This document shows, piece after piece, positions 39,748-51,400 of a stretch of 64,000 nt of DNA (positions are counted from its first letter, which is position 1; every line of letters begins with the position of its first letter). This DNA comes from Lachnoanaerobaculum gingivalis (GTDB taxonomy: Bacteria; Bacillota; Clostridia; Lachnospirales; Lachnospiraceae). Below the pieces are notes generated by a model that made no database searches, had not been told where the DNA came from, and saw nothing but the letters and a program-made list of their open reading frames with translations. The position numbers and the translations under genes were made by a program. The stretch is from assembly GCF_003862475.1 (NCBI RefSeq), contig NZ_RRCO01000007.1, positions 124,001-188,000 on the forward strand. Reading direction: 5' to 3'.

Positions 39748-40530
39748 TTGAATGATATTATGACAAAAATTATTTCATTTGCAAATCAAAAAGGTGGTGT
39801 AGGTAAAACAACTACCGCTGTTAATCTTTCAGCTGCTTTAGCGGAGGCAGGGCAAAGTGTTTTGGCAATAGATTTTGATCCACAGGGGAATTTATCAAGT
39901 GGACTTGGAATAGATAAATTAAATACGGAAAAGACTATATATGAGGTTATTATAGGTAATGAAGACATAAATGATACCATACTAAATACCGAGGTGGAAA
40001 ATCTTGATATTATCCCAAGTAATGTAGATTTATCCGGTGCAGAAATTGAACTTTTGGAACTTGAAGACAGAGAAAGAACTTTAAGAAGAAAAATAGGTGA
40101 AATATATAAGCAGTATGATTATATATTGATTGACTGTCCACCAAGTTTGAGTCTTTTGACTATAAATGCTTTTATGGCGTCTGACAGTGTAATTATTCCT
40201 ATTCAATGTGAATATTACGCTCTTGAAGGATTAAATCAGATGCTTAGAACTGTAAATCTTATAAGAGAAAGACTTAATCCTACTCTTGAAATTGAAGGTA
40301 TTGTATTTACAATGTATGATGCAAGAAATAACTTAAGCGGACAGGTTATAGAAGGTGTTAAGAGTGTTATATCTGATGAGAATATTTTTGAAACTATAAT
40401 ACCGAGAAATGTTAAATTGGCGGAGGCTCCCAGCTTCGGTATGCCAATAACAGAATATGACACTACTTCAACAGGAGCACAGGCATATAGAATGTTGGCA
40501 TCAGAAGTACTAAGTAAAAGTGGGAGGTAA
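39748..40530 (+). CDS. parA: chromosome partitioning ATPase ParA/Soj
   Basis: TTG 39748 fits the AAAGGA at 39731-39736; ATG 39760 (MTKIISFANQKGGVGKTTTA) is the alternative start but lies 23 nt from that RBS. 260 residues from TTG. Deviant Walker A KGGVGKTTT, IDFDPQGNLSSG and IDCPPSLSLL are the ParA signatures. It works with ParB and parS in origin segregation and DnaA control. It lies 2 bp before parB. Confidence 0.96.
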   Translation: MNDIMTKIISFANQKGGVGKTTTAVNLSAALAEAGQSVLAIDFDPQGNLSSGLGIDKLNTEKTIYEVIIGNEDINDTILNTEVENLDIIPSNVDLSGAEIELLELEDRERTLRRKIGEIYKQYDYILIDCPPSLSLLTINAFMASDSVIIPIQCEYYALEGLNQMLRTVNLIRERLNPTLEIEGIVFTMYDARNNLSGQVIEGVKSVISDENIFETIIPRNVKLAEAPSFGMPITEYDTTSTGAQAYRMLASEVLSKSGR

Positions 40531-40532
40531 AA

Positions 40533-41459
40533 ATGGCAAAGAGAATGGCACTTGGAAAGGGAGCTGATGCTCTTCTTAGAAATATCAACGGAACCAAAGC
40601 GGCTATTGACGAAACAACGGACAGAAATATAGAAGAAGAAGGTAAAGGTGCCGGTGAGTTAATGGTAAAAATCTCATTGGTAGAGCCGAACAGAAATCAG
40701 CCCAGAAAGATGTTTGATAAGGAAAGCCTTGATGAACTTGCAAATTCAGTTAAACAATATGGAGTATTACAGCCTATTTTGGTAAAAAAAGTAGGAAACA
40801 GATATGAAATAGTTGCCGGTGAAAGGAGATGGAGAGCCGCACAAGCGGCAGGACTTTCAGAAGTTCCGGTAGTTGTAAGAGATTATGATGAGCAAAAGGC
40901 TAAGGAAATTGCTATCATAGAGAATATTCAGCGAACTGATTTAAATCCTATTGAAGAAGCTTTGGCATATAAAAGTTTGATTGAGGAATATAATTTAACT
41001 CAGGAAGAATTATCAGATAAGGTGGCAAAAAATCGCTCTACTATTACCAACTCTCTAAGACTTTTGAAACTCAGTAAAAATATACAGCAGTATATGATTG
41101 ACGGTCAGATATCTTCAGGGCATGCAAGGGCTTTGTTAAGTCTTGAGGATGAAGGGAAAAGAGAATTGCTTGCTCTGGATATAATTAAGAGAAGTCTCAG
41201 TGTAAGAGATACTGAAAAAGCTGCAAAGGCTTTGTCAAAAAAGAAAAAGGTGGATCTTGAAGAGTTAAGTAATGGGGATGATGATACTGCAAGAGATTTA
41301 TCTTTATTTTATAAGGAGTATGAAGACAGTATTCAGGGTGTTCTTGGAACTAAGGTACATATAAATCAGAAAGATAAAAATAAGGGAAGAATTGAAATAG
41401 AATATTATTCTCAAGTGGAGCTTGATAGAATAATGGATATTTTTAAGACATTAGGATAA
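40533..41459 (+). CDS. parB: chromosome partitioning protein ParB/Spo0J
   Basis: 308 residues. CTPase/ParB-N part with QPRKMFDKESLDELANSVKQ, GVLQPILV, AGERRWRAAQAAG and ENIQRTDLNPIEEA; then the parS-reading HTH (LTQEELSDKVAKNRSTITNS). Five matching parS sites lie just upstream. Confidence 0.97.
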   Translation: MAKRMALGKGADALLRNINGTKAAIDETTDRNIEEEGKGAGELMVKISLVEPNRNQPRKMFDKESLDELANSVKQYGVLQPILVKKVGNRYEIVAGERRWRAAQAAGLSEVPVVVRDYDEQKAKEIAIIENIQRTDLNPIEEALAYKSLIEEYNLTQEELSDKVAKNRSTITNSLRLLKLSKNIQQYMIDGQISSGHARALLSLEDEGKRELLALDIIKRSLSVRDTEKAAKALSKKKKVDLEELSNGDDDTARDLSLFYKEYEDSIQGVLGTKVHINQKDKNKGRIEIEYYSQVELDRIMDIFKTLG

Positions 41460-41463
41460 AAAG

Positions 41464-41967
41464 ATGATAAATTTGACAATTGATAATAGGGTTTTGTTTG
41501 GCTTTATCCTGGTGGTAGCTATTTTTAACTTTATATTATTTATATCTATGGTAAAACATAGAGTAAAGTACAGAAGACTTTTCAAGAGTTATGATAATTT
41601 TATGGCAGGCAAATCTGCAAAGAATCTTGAGGATATTATAATTCTGCTTAGAAAAGATATACGTAGTTTAAAAAGCGAAAGCAGATTAAACAGAGATGCC
41701 ATCAGGGAGCTAAACATACTTGAAAGAAACTGTCTGCAAAAAATAGGAATATTGAAATATGACGCATTTGAAGGAATGGGTGGAAAATTAAGTTTTGCAC
41801 TCTGTCTTTTGGATTACAGAAATTCCGGATATATAATAAACAGTATTCACTCCAGAGAGACTACTTTTAATTATATAAAAATAGTTGAAAACGGTCAGAC
41901 AGATCAGGTACTTACAGATGAAGAAAAAATAGTATTGGAGCAGGCTTTGGGCTACAGAGAAAGATAA
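41464..41967 (+). CDS. DUF4446 family protein
   Basis: 167 residues: one N-terminal membrane helix (FGFILVVAIFNFILFISMV), a charged coiled-coil-like region, then the DUF4446 core KIGILKYDAFEGMGGKLSFA and LLDYRNSGYIINSIHSRE. This is a conserved companion of parAB near the Firmicutes origin; function unknown. It lies 4 bp after parB. Confidence 0.85.
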   Translation: MINLTIDNRVLFGFILVVAIFNFILFISMVKHRVKYRRLFKSYDNFMAGKSAKNLEDIIILLRKDIRSLKSESRLNRDAIRELNILERNCLQKIGILKYDAFEGMGGKLSFALCLLDYRNSGYIINSIHSRETTFNYIKIVENGQTDQVLTDEEKIVLEQALGYRER

Positions 41968-42007
41968 AATAACGGCTATGAAAAATAATTTTCATAGCCG
42001 TTATTTT
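41966..42007. terminator. bidirectional terminator between the par operon and bioY
   Basis: Perfect 19-bp arms from AAAATAACGGCTATGAAAA to its complement with a short loop; T-rich on both strands. It ends parA-parB-DUF4446 and the convergent bioY. Confidence 0.85.
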
Positions 42008-42548
42008 ATATATTTACTTTATTTAATCTTTTACTTATTTCAGGTCCTATAATAGCTGCAACAACAATTTTTATTGCATCTCCTATTAAAAAAGGTACTA
42101 CGCATAATAATAGTGAAGCTATAAATCCCTTTCCCTGCTGTAATGAAAACCACATTGTACCAAGGAAATAACAAATTCCAAGTCCAATGATCATTCCTAT
42201 AATATCAAAGGCAATACCCTTTTTTAAATGAATAAAAACAGAACTTGCATATACGGTAAATAAAAATCCGATAATATATCCACCTGTAGGTCCGAGTACT
42301 TTGCCTATACCGCCTGAATATCCTGAAAATACAGGTAAACCGAATATACCAAGTAATAAAAATATAACTACCGATATAAGTGCTTCCACAGGTTCAAGCA
42401 CATATGCAGTCAGATAAATTGCAAGTACACCCAAAGAAATAGGTACCGGACTTATAAATATAGGTACGGAAATAGGTGATAAAATACATAGTATTGCTGC
42501 CATAAGCGATATTATGGCCATTTTTTTTATTGTAATAGTCTTTTCCAT
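42006..42548 (-). CDS. bioY: biotin transporter BioY
   Basis: 180 residues, six membrane helices. Signatures: VPIFISPVPISLGVLAIYLT, LGIFGLPVFSGYSGGIGKVL, GPTGGYIIGFL, and FLIGDAIKIVVAAIIGPEIS. BioY is the S component of the biotin ECF transporter. It is leftward, with a BirA-type operator over its -35. Confidence 0.96.
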   Translation of the reverse strand: MEKTITIKKMAIISLMAAILCILSPISVPIFISPVPISLGVLAIYLTAYVLEPVEALISVVIFLLLGIFGLPVFSGYSGGIGKVLGPTGGYIIGFLFTVYASSVFIHLKKGIAFDIIGMIIGLGICYFLGTMWFSLQQGKGFIASLLLCVVPFLIGDAIKIVVAAIIGPEISKRLNKVNI

Positions 42549-42583
42549 AAAAATCTCCTACTGTAAAAATAAAATATAAGAGA

Positions 42584-42636
42584 ATAATATTATAAAATCA
42601 AACAAATGTCAACTTAAAATAAAATCGAGTTGACAT
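42584..42636 (-). promoter_or_regulatory. bioY promoter with BirA-type biotin operator
   Basis: Minus strand -35 TTGACA (42607-42612), 17 bp, -10 TATTAT (42584-42589). The -35 lies in an inverted repeat ATGTCAAC-N15-GTTGACAT (42606-42636), which matches the TGTTAAC-N14-16-GTTAACA type of BirA box. Biotin-BirA would block bioY transcription. Confidence 0.8.
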
Positions 42637-42639
42637 TTT
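42612..42639. repeat. left copy of the IS direct repeat
   Basis: 28 bp identical to 44215-44242 and flanking the IS; it includes the spacer and distal half-site of the bioY operator. Confidence 0.85.
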
Positions 42640-42762
42640 TATAAGCCATAAATGATAAAGTCCTGGTATACCACAAATAAAAATGTCCCACTTATGGTAG
42701 AATAGTATTTTGTATATTCTAACACTAGGAGGGACTGACTTATCAGAAAGGTTATTTTATCA

Positions 42763-44151
42763 ATGAATGAACAAAGAAAATATGAGGTTATTAAAGGGCT
42801 GGTAGATCACCCGGATACAGCTAATAAGGATAGAGCTGCTCTTATCCTAGGATGCACCAAGAGGCATATAAACCGTATGATACAAGGTTATATTAAAGAT
42901 GGTAAGGCATTCTTTATCCATGGTAACAGAGGTAAGAAGCCTGCCACCACTATCCGTCCTGATGTCAGAAGTCAGGTTATTGATCTATACAGAACTAAAT
43001 ACTACGAGGCTAACTTTGAACACTATACGGAGCTTCTTAAAAAGCATGAGGGTATAAGCATCTCTTCTTCCTCTGTAATGAGTATTTTGGAGTCAGAGTA
43101 CATTCTATCTCCAAAGGCTACAAAAGCTAAGCGTAGACGCATTAAGCAGGCTCTCAGAGCCAAGAAGCAAGCTGCAACATCAAAAAAGGAATTATCACAG
43201 ATACAAGCTAACTTAGTAGCAGTTGAAGATGCTCACAGTCGTCGTCCAAGATGTGCTTATTTCGGCGAATTGCTTCAAATGGATGCTACACCTTATGAAT
43301 GGGTGCCCGGACAGATATGGCATCTACATTTGGCCATTGATGATGCCTCAGGTGTTGTTACGGGTGCATGGTTTGATACTCAAGAGACTCTTAACGGCTA
43401 CTACCATGTGTTTGAACAGATTCTTACTGATTATGGTATTCCCTATAAGTTTCTTACTGATAAACGAACTGTATTTACATACAAGAAAAAAGGTGCCTTA
43501 TCTGACGACAAAGACACCTATACACAGTTCGCTTACGCCTGCAAGCAACTTGGTATACAACTTGAATCAAGCAGCGTACCACAGGCTAAAGGACGCATAG
43601 AACGATTGAATCAAACCTTACAGTCACGCCTGCCTATTGAGTTTAGACTCGCAGGCGTAACCGACATCAATAATGCCAATGAATTCCTTTACCTCTACAT
43701 AAAAGAATTCAATGAGAAGTTCTCACTTCCACGTAATGGTATCAAATCTGTCTTTGAAAAGCAACCGTCTAAAGAAAAAATAAATCTTACTTTGGCGGTT
43801 TTAACCGAGAGAACTGTTGATGCCGGACATGCGATTCAATTCGAGAAGAAATTTTATAAGATGATAGATAATAAAGGAATGCAGACCCATTATCGAAAAG
43901 GTACCAAGGTTATGCTTATCAAAGCATTTGATAGGTCTATGTTTGCGTGCGTAAATGACAAAGATATTTACGCTCTGGAAGAAATACCGGCTCATAAACA
44001 TAAATCTAAGGACTTGGATGCTGACTACAAACAGACTAAGCATAGAAAGCCTTATATTCCTCCGATGAACCATCCTTGGAGATTAAATGCCTTTAATAAA
44101 TTCGCACATTCTCAGCCACATAGAATTGAAGAAGACTTAAAAAGCGCATGA
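42763..44151 (+). CDS. IS1202-like DDE transposase
   Basis: 462 residues. N-terminal HTH (ALILGCTKRHINRMIQGYI), RNase-H-like rve core with Asp174 (LLQMDATPYEW), Asp233 (FLTDKRTVF) and Glu280 (GRIERLNQTLQ), and a C-terminal domain (VKFRKGTK-like HYRKGTKVMLIKAFDRSMFA). The reading frame is intact, so the element could be active. It is followed inside the IS by its own terminator hairpin. Confidence 0.9.
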   Translation: MNEQRKYEVIKGLVDHPDTANKDRAALILGCTKRHINRMIQGYIKDGKAFFIHGNRGKKPATTIRPDVRSQVIDLYRTKYYEANFEHYTELLKKHEGISISSSSVMSILESEYILSPKATKAKRRRIKQALRAKKQAATSKKELSQIQANLVAVEDAHSRRPRCAYFGELLQMDATPYEWVPGQIWHLHLAIDDASGVVTGAWFDTQETLNGYYHVFEQILTDYGIPYKFLTDKRTVFTYKKKGALSDDKDTYTQFAYACKQLGIQLESSSVPQAKGRIERLNQTLQSRLPIEFRLAGVTDINNANEFLYLYIKEFNEKFSLPRNGIKSVFEKQPSKEKINLTLAVLTERTVDAGHAIQFEKKFYKMIDNKGMQTHYRKGTKVMLIKAFDRSMFACVNDKDIYALEEIPAHKHKSKDLDADYKQTKHRKPYIPPMNHPWRLNAFNKFAHSQPHRIEEDLKSA

Positions 44152-44154
44152 CAA

Positions 44155-44174
44155 AAGCCCCTTTTGTGGGGCTT
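44155..44174 (+). terminator. terminator within the IS
   Basis: AAGCCCC-TTTTGT-GGGGCTT, then ATAAAATATTTTTTTT. Confidence 0.7.
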
Positions 44175-44214
44175 ATAAAATATTTTTTTTGGGACATAAT
44201 CATTTATGCTTGAC

Positions 44215-44242
44215 ACTTAAAATAAAATCGAGTTGACATTTT
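44215..44242. repeat. right copy of the IS direct repeat
   Basis: Identical to 42612-42639; see the IS entry. Confidence 0.85.
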
Positions 44243-44339
44243 AAATAAAACCTAGGGTGAAAAGTTTATTTCCACTATTACAATAGTTGTATTTAGTAGT
44301 ACACTTTATGCAAGATAGCTACCGGAAAGGTAGGTAAAT

Positions 44340-44775
44340 ATAAAATTTTTAAATCATTTTTATCACTTAACACTTGAAGATAGACACATTATACTCTCCG
44401 GCATAACTAATGGTTCCACTAAAACTGCTATTGCTAAAACTATAGGTAAAAATAAGTCCACTGTTTGTAAAGAAATTAAATTGCATCGTAAGTTAACTCA
44501 CAGATGTAGTATGCCTCTTGAATGTAATAACTTACATACTTCCAAAGCAAACAGACTTGACGTCTATTGGCTTAATCAATCAAAACTCCCTTAACCTTGT
44601 TATAAGCCATATAAATTCTGTACATGTTGAAAAATTTGATGGCAAGAGTCCTTTAGAGGTTGCTTCCTTTATGTGTCCTGACATCTATGAAAAACTTATA
44701 GCATATGGTATCAAGGAAATAGAAAAAGATAGGATTGTTTTAAAACCATATCTTCTAAAAAATAGACAACTCTAG
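44340..44775 (+). pseudogene. IS30-family transposase remnant
   Basis: Frame 1 (from about 44343) reads HLTLEDRHIILSGITNGSTK, then TAIAKTIGKNKSTVCKEI, the IS30 N-terminal HTH. It runs to a stop at 44594. The C-terminal fragment (INSVHVEKFDGKSPLEVASF ... IVLKPYLLK) lies in another frame up to 44775. The catalytic DDE core is missing between them, so both an internal deletion and a frame change have occurred. Confidence 0.75.
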
Positions 44776-45426
44776 TTATTGGTAGCTGTCAGGGTGTCTC
44801 ATAATGGTATTTTACAAGGGAAATTAGTCCTACACTTAAAAAATTTAGATTAAAGTCCACTTATTTATGATGCCAAAAAATTGCATCTATACACCTAAAC
44901 TGTCTTCAATAACACTTATTGCATCATTTTAGTACTACAAATGTTATATTTACTTGCTTCTGTAGTACTAAATGTAACTTATATAATCGTACTTTTTTAA
45001 ATTTAATTAAACTTTACATTTCAGCTATATTTAATAATATGATTAATATTAAAAATAAAATTATTCTGTACACAAAAGTAAAGATGAATATTGATTTGAT
45101 AAAAACTTTCAGTATTATATAAATGCAAGAATAGAAAATCATCACAAAAAGATTATATGATTATTTGTAAAAACCTCGGATAAAAAATATTTGAGGTTTT
45201 TTATATAAATAATGCGATTTGCCAAAATTAATTAAACTAAAAGAAAAACATAGAATTAAAGTTTTTAAAATGTTATGCTATATAAGTAAAGAAGTGTTTT
45301 AAAGAGTTACATATTATATGCATATTTATGGAAATGTAGCTCTTTATTTAATGCAAAAGACTCAGTATTTATACTTGGTGATTGGAAAATATAGAGTGAT
45401 AAAAGAAAAACTTATGGAGGTGTATT
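44776..45426. other. non-coding stretch before the adhesin gene
   Basis: No gene is supported. It holds a perfect 12-bp inverted repeat (TTTAGTACTACA 44928-44939 / TGTAGTACTAAA 44961-44972) and a terminator-like hairpin AAAACCTC / GAGGTTTT (45170-45200) with a following T-run. AT content is very high. Confidence 0.5.
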
Positions 45427-48400
45427 TTGTTTAGAATTAGTAAAAAAGTAAATATAATATTATTTACGTTATTAATGATTCTGGTTTTTATGTCGAAATT
45501 CTTAGCTATTGAAGCATTGGCAACCGGAGGAGGAACTGCTGCAACTACGGACATATCGTATGTTGACGCCGGTCAAACAGTTTCCCTTCCTGGAAAGCCG
45601 GAATCGTATTATTTGAATGTGACTGTATCAAGTGATAATTATACGGAACCATATTCAATAATATATTTAAAAAGAAGTGAGTTCAATCAGCCAAGACCTA
45701 CAGATGTCTCAGGCTCTCCTACGATAAAGAATGTGTCTGTGACATGGGATGCTACATATTGGAAAATAAAAGTTACATATAATTTACTTGCGCCGGGACC
45801 GATGGTATCAAATCCTTTCAGAGCAACTATGACAAGTCGTAAGTTTGCAAATGGTGAGACAGCTACTATAGAGACCAGACTTTTTACAAAGGATGGTGTG
45901 GAGCTTGCAAATAACACAAAGCAAATTACTGCGGAAACCTATGTTATGGGTGTAAACAGTCCTGATGATGGAACTATTAGAGGTTGGAGTAGAGGTGGAA
46001 CAGATACAAATGTAATCATATCCGATGATGAGACGGATGCAAGTCATACACATATAAAGAACGGATTTACAGATACTTGGTATTCATATGCACAAAATGG
46101 TACTAAGCATGTACATGATACAGAGATAACAGCCAGTAACTATGGTGCAGATAGAAGAAAGACCAGAACGATTCTTACTTTGCCATCAAGTATCATATGG
46201 GATCCAAGTTTGCCTGATAATGCAGACTGGACTTATAATCCTGTGGCTCACACAATTACAAAAGATATAGATATGCCAAATGGTGCAATAAGCTATTTTA
46301 CAAAGTTTACCGCAAAACATAATGGTACTCAAAGTGTAAGTGCATCTAATTATACAACTATTTATATACCACAGACAAATTATCTTATAAATGATGACGG
46401 TACTGTGGATATGAGTACTGAAAGAAAATCAAGGATTTATAAATCCTATAGATACTCTCAAAAACTTTATATGTTTAAATGGAATATATTACCTGAAACA
46501 GATTCAAACGGCCAGAATAATGCAGGTGACAGATATGTACACTTGGGAGATAATGACGGTAAAAACAAATGGATGATAAATGTATCACAGTATTGGGGTG
46601 CTACTCCTGTTACAGGATCAACAGTAAATTTTAAATCAATACTTGATACCCCTAATGAAATGGTGGATTTTACCGGTTATGGTTTCAGAGTTTGGGAATC
46701 AATGTTTGATGCGGCAAATCTTGCAAAGTTAAATCAAAATAAGCTTATAGGAATAAATGATGACGGCAGTGAAGAAGTTATTGCTACCAATATAAATTAT
46801 ACTCCTGTAACAAATAAGGTTGATTACTTTAAGTGGGATACCGACCATTCTATGACAGCAAAGCATTATAAAGCAGTAAGACTTGATTTTAATGATGAGA
46901 TAACTATTTCAGGTTATGCAGAAAACGCTGTCGGTTTATTTTTAGAGACAAAACTTACTCCTCAGGCAGTAACAACTATTGAAAACAGACTTGCTGCAGG
47001 ACAGCTCTATACAGCATATAATAGAGGAAGGGTTCTTTCAAATACCGGAGACAGTATGAGATACGCTGTGATAAGGAGACATTATCAAAGAGATTATGCA
47101 AAAATCAGAATGGATAAGCACTCACAGAATATCAATGGTAATCCTTCTCTTACAAATGTTCAATTAGGTGATAATATAAATTATCATGTATATACGGTTT
47201 ATGATGCATTTGTCGGTACAGATAGAACTGTGCAAAATGCAAAGGTTATATTTCTTGTGGATCCGGAGTTGGAGTTTGACAGTGCATTGCACCATAATTA
47301 TCAGGCTCAATATAGATTTACCCTAAATACCACACCTCAGAGAGTGGATAATTATAAGGGTACAGGTAAGACTGCATATATATTTGATTTGGATAATTTT
47401 ACACTGCCAAAGAGAACAAGTACCTTCAGCGGTGTAGATAGATTGTATTTTAACTTCAAGCCTACTACAAGCCTTGAAGAAGGCGAGCATACTGTAGAGT
47501 CATTTATGACATGGGATAATAACTCAACAGATGCAAGCGGTTTTGCTACAAATACAGTATATTCATCTTCAACAGTAGATTTCCTTGATAAGTATGATGC
47601 TAATAACAACGGAAGTACTACTGACAGACTTTCATACCAGAGCTTTAAGTTTAACTTTATACCGCCAAGAGCAGTTATCTTAACAAAGAAGCAAAAGCTT
47701 ACTACAGAGACAAATTATAACAGTGCTATCAATGCAGAGAGCGGAGATATAGTAGAGTATAAATTATCAGCATGGAATAACTCCATAGATAATGCAAGAG
47801 CTCTCAATGTAATGGATATATTCCCATATGAAAATGATAAGGAAATAGTAAAAGATGAGCATGGAAACTATATATCCAGAGGCTCAAAGATGTATCCTAT
47901 CTTGCAAGGACCTGTAACTGCTCCTGCAGGATATACAGTTTACTATTCTACAGATGCCCCTGCAGGAACTATTGAAGCAAATGCGGCAGCCAACTGGGTG
48001 CAGGCGGGTGCTATAGCAGACTGGTCAGCAGTTACTATGTTTAAGGCGGTTATGGATAATACCTACCAGCTGGTTCCGGGAAGTACAGATGTATTCACTT
48101 ATAGAGTGAAGATACCTGAGACAAAGGAACTTGAAGCAGGCTCAAGTGCAAATAACTCAGTAGCATCATGGTATGGAAACAACCTAAACGGTGCTTCAGA
48201 GTCACTTATTTCAAAGGTAACTATAAACAAATACATCATAGCCGGTAAGGCATACTATGATGTAGATGAAAATGGTAGCTACAATACAGGAGATATTGTA
48301 GCGGCAAACAGACCTGTAAGACTTGTAAAGGTAGACGGCGGTGTTGAGACTGTTATAGATACGATACTTACAGATAATGACGGAAACTATACATTTAAAG

Positions 48401-51400
48401 ATAAGATAAGTACAGAGGGTGATTATAAGGTATATATCGAGACCTTAGCCGGAGATATTATCAGACCTTTAAATGCAAGTACAGCAACACTTATAGGAAA
48501 TGATTTTACAAATACAGTAAGTCTTCCGTCAAAGATGAAGGAAAATCAGGTACCTGTACCGAATGTAAACTGGGTAGAACTTGAAGTTCCTCTTACAAGA
48601 ACAAATACAAGTAAAATAAAGAACTTGGGACTTAAGTCCGTATATACAAATCTTGTTGTAAAGCATATAAAGAGGGAGGATAATACCGAACTTTCACCGA
48701 CTGTGACAACAAGACAGCCAAACGGCACACCATATACAACAGCCCCAGTAACAGATAACTTCTATGAGGCGGAGACTCCACTTCCGACAAATGCAAACGG
48801 AGAGTATGGACTGACAGATACTACAGTAACTTACTACTATGTAAGAAAGGCTGCGGGAGATGTGACAGTGCATCACTATGAGGAGAACACTACCACAGAG
48901 CTTGCAACAACAGTAGTACAGCCGGGAGCAAATAAGCTTGGACTTGCTTATACCACAACAGAAGAGACCATAAATAATTATGAGTTGGTAGCCCAACCGG
49001 CAAATAAGAACGGAACCTTCACAGTGGCACCACAGACAGTGGACTACTACTATAGAAGAAAGAATGCAGGAAATATAACAGTAAAGTACTTGGAAACAGG
49101 AACAAATACTCAGTTACATGCGGATAAGATACTTGACGGAACAAAGAAGCTTGGCCTCCCATATTCAGAAAGTGCAGAAACTATAGCAAACTTTGATCTT
49201 GATACTACAAACTTGCCAAGCAATGACAATGGAGTATATACTACAGCACCTATAACCATAACTTATTACTATAAGAGAAAGGATGCGGGAAATGTAGTAG
49301 CAAAGTATTTAGAGGATACAACAAATACGGTACTTGCAAGTGAAGAGACACAAAATGGAGCAGGAAAGCTTGGACTCCCATATACTACAGTAGCAAAAAC
49401 AGTAGCAAACTATGAGTTAACAGCAAACCCTGCAAATGCAACAGGAACCTTTACTACAACAGAGCAGACAGTAACCTATGTATATAGAAGAAAGAATGCC
49501 GCAAATGTAATAGTAAAGCATCTGGAGCAGGGAAGTAATGCAGTACTTCATCCTAATGAGGTATTAGACGGAACAGGAAAACTCGGGCTTCCGTATACAA
49601 CAAGATCAAGGACAGCGGCCGAACTTCCAAACTATGAGTTGGTAGCAGGAATTCCTGTATCGGTAACAGGAAGCTATATAGAGCAGGCAACCCCTGTAGA
49701 GATAATATATCTTTATAAGAGGCAGGATGCAGGTGATGTAAAGGCAACCTATGTAGACGATATAACAGGTGATGTATTACATGCCCCTGAGATACAAAGC
49801 GGTACAAATAAGCTTGGATTACCTTATGATACAGATCAGAAGAGCTTTGCAAACTATGATCTTATAGCGGTGCCTGCAAACAAATCCGGAACTTTTGGAG
49901 CCGGAAGTGTGCTTGTGGAATATAAATATAAGCGAAAAGATGCAGCAAATGTAAGGGTAAAGCATATAAATGCAATAACAGGAGCAAGCCTTGCGCCTGA
50001 TGAAGTATTAAGCGGAACAGGAAGACTTGGTCTTGCATATACAACATCAGCAAAGACAACCGCAGATTTGCCAAACTATGAGCTTGTAGGCGCTATGCCT
50101 GCAAATGCAACAGGAACATACAGTTCAGGAGCAGAGATAGTAGTAACCTATCGTTATCAGAGAGAGAATGCAGGAAATGTAATAGCAACATATACTGATG
50201 AAGCGGACGGAAGCGCCCTACATGCCCCGGTAGGACAAAGCGGAGACGGAATGCTTGGTCTCCCATATGATACGGAGGTAAAGAACTTTGCGGACTATGA
50301 CTTGGTAGCCTTACCTGCAAATAAGTCAGGTACCTTCTCAAATACAAATGTAACGGTATCATATGTATACAGAAGAAGAGATGCGGGAGATGTGACGGTA
50401 AATCATATAGAGGTTGGAACAGGAAATGTATTATATGCCTCTACAATACTTAACGGAACAAGAAAACTTGGCTTACCATACAGTACAAACAGTGAAAACA
50501 TAAATCTATACGATCTTATAACAGTACCTGCAAATGCAACAGGAGTGTTTAGTGTTACAGCCCAGACAGTAAACTATGAGTATGCAAGAAAGAATGCGGG
50601 AGATGTAACAGTCCATCATATATCAAAGTATGATGGAAGTGATCTTATAGGAAATGAAGTACTTGACGGAAGCAGAAAGCTTGGCCTTGCATACAGTACA
50701 AGTATGGCTACAATACCGGACTATGAGATATATACTTTACCTGCAAATGCAAACGGAGTATATACAACTTCAAGCCAGAATGTAACTTATGTATATAAGA
50801 GAAAAGATGGAGGAGAAGTAAAAGCCGTATATGTAGATGAGGCGGGAGTAGAGCTTGCAAGCAGTGAAAGTATATCAGGAGTTGAAAATGCAGGACTTCC
50901 ATATACAACAACAGCAAAGACAATAGCTCACTATGACCTTATAAGTATGCCTGCAAATGCAAGTGGAGTAATAACATCAAGTCCACAGACAGTAACCTAT
51001 ACATATAGAAGAAAGAACGGAGGAAACGTTAAAGTATTCTATGTGGATGAGGAAAGCGGAGAAGACCTGGTGGTACCAAAGGTAATAGACGGAGCAGGAA
51101 AGCTTGGTCTTAACTATACAACAGATGTAGAAACAATAGAAAACCTTGATCTGATAAGTATGCCTACAAATGCAAGCGGAGTATTTATTGAAGATGAGCA
51201 GACAGTAGTGTATGTATATAGAAGAAAGAATGCAGGAAATGTAACAATTCATTATGTAGATCCGGCAGGAAGAAGCTTAAGTGCAGATGATGTATTAAAC
51301 GGAAACAGAAAGCTTGGCTTAGCATACAGTACAAGAGCAATAGAGATAAACGGCTATCACTTCTTAAGATCGGAAGGAGATACAAACGGAATCTTTAGAG

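Larger units (their letters stand above)
42640..44215 (+). mobile_element. IS1202-family insertion sequence
   Basis: About 1576 bp between direct repeats of 27-28 bp. Ends share imperfect inverted repeats: left TATAAGCCATAAATGAT, right (reverse complement) TGTCAAGCATAAATGAT, both continuing to GTCC. One transposase ORF. IS1202 of pneumococcus has the same style: a single ~54-kDa transposase, imperfect ends, 27-bp target repeats. Confidence 0.8.

Noticed and set aside
42612-44242. The 28-bp repeats as part of the IS ends
   Set aside because: They are direct rather than inverted and match the operator symmetry of bioY, so target duplication is the better explanation.
44919-45122. 67-codon open frame
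   Set aside because: Very AT-rich, contains the inverted repeat, no RBS or recognisable protein.
49553-51385. Several leucine-rich antisense frames in the adhesin
   Set aside because: They arise from the codon pattern of the MucBP repeats and lack RBS or family sequence.
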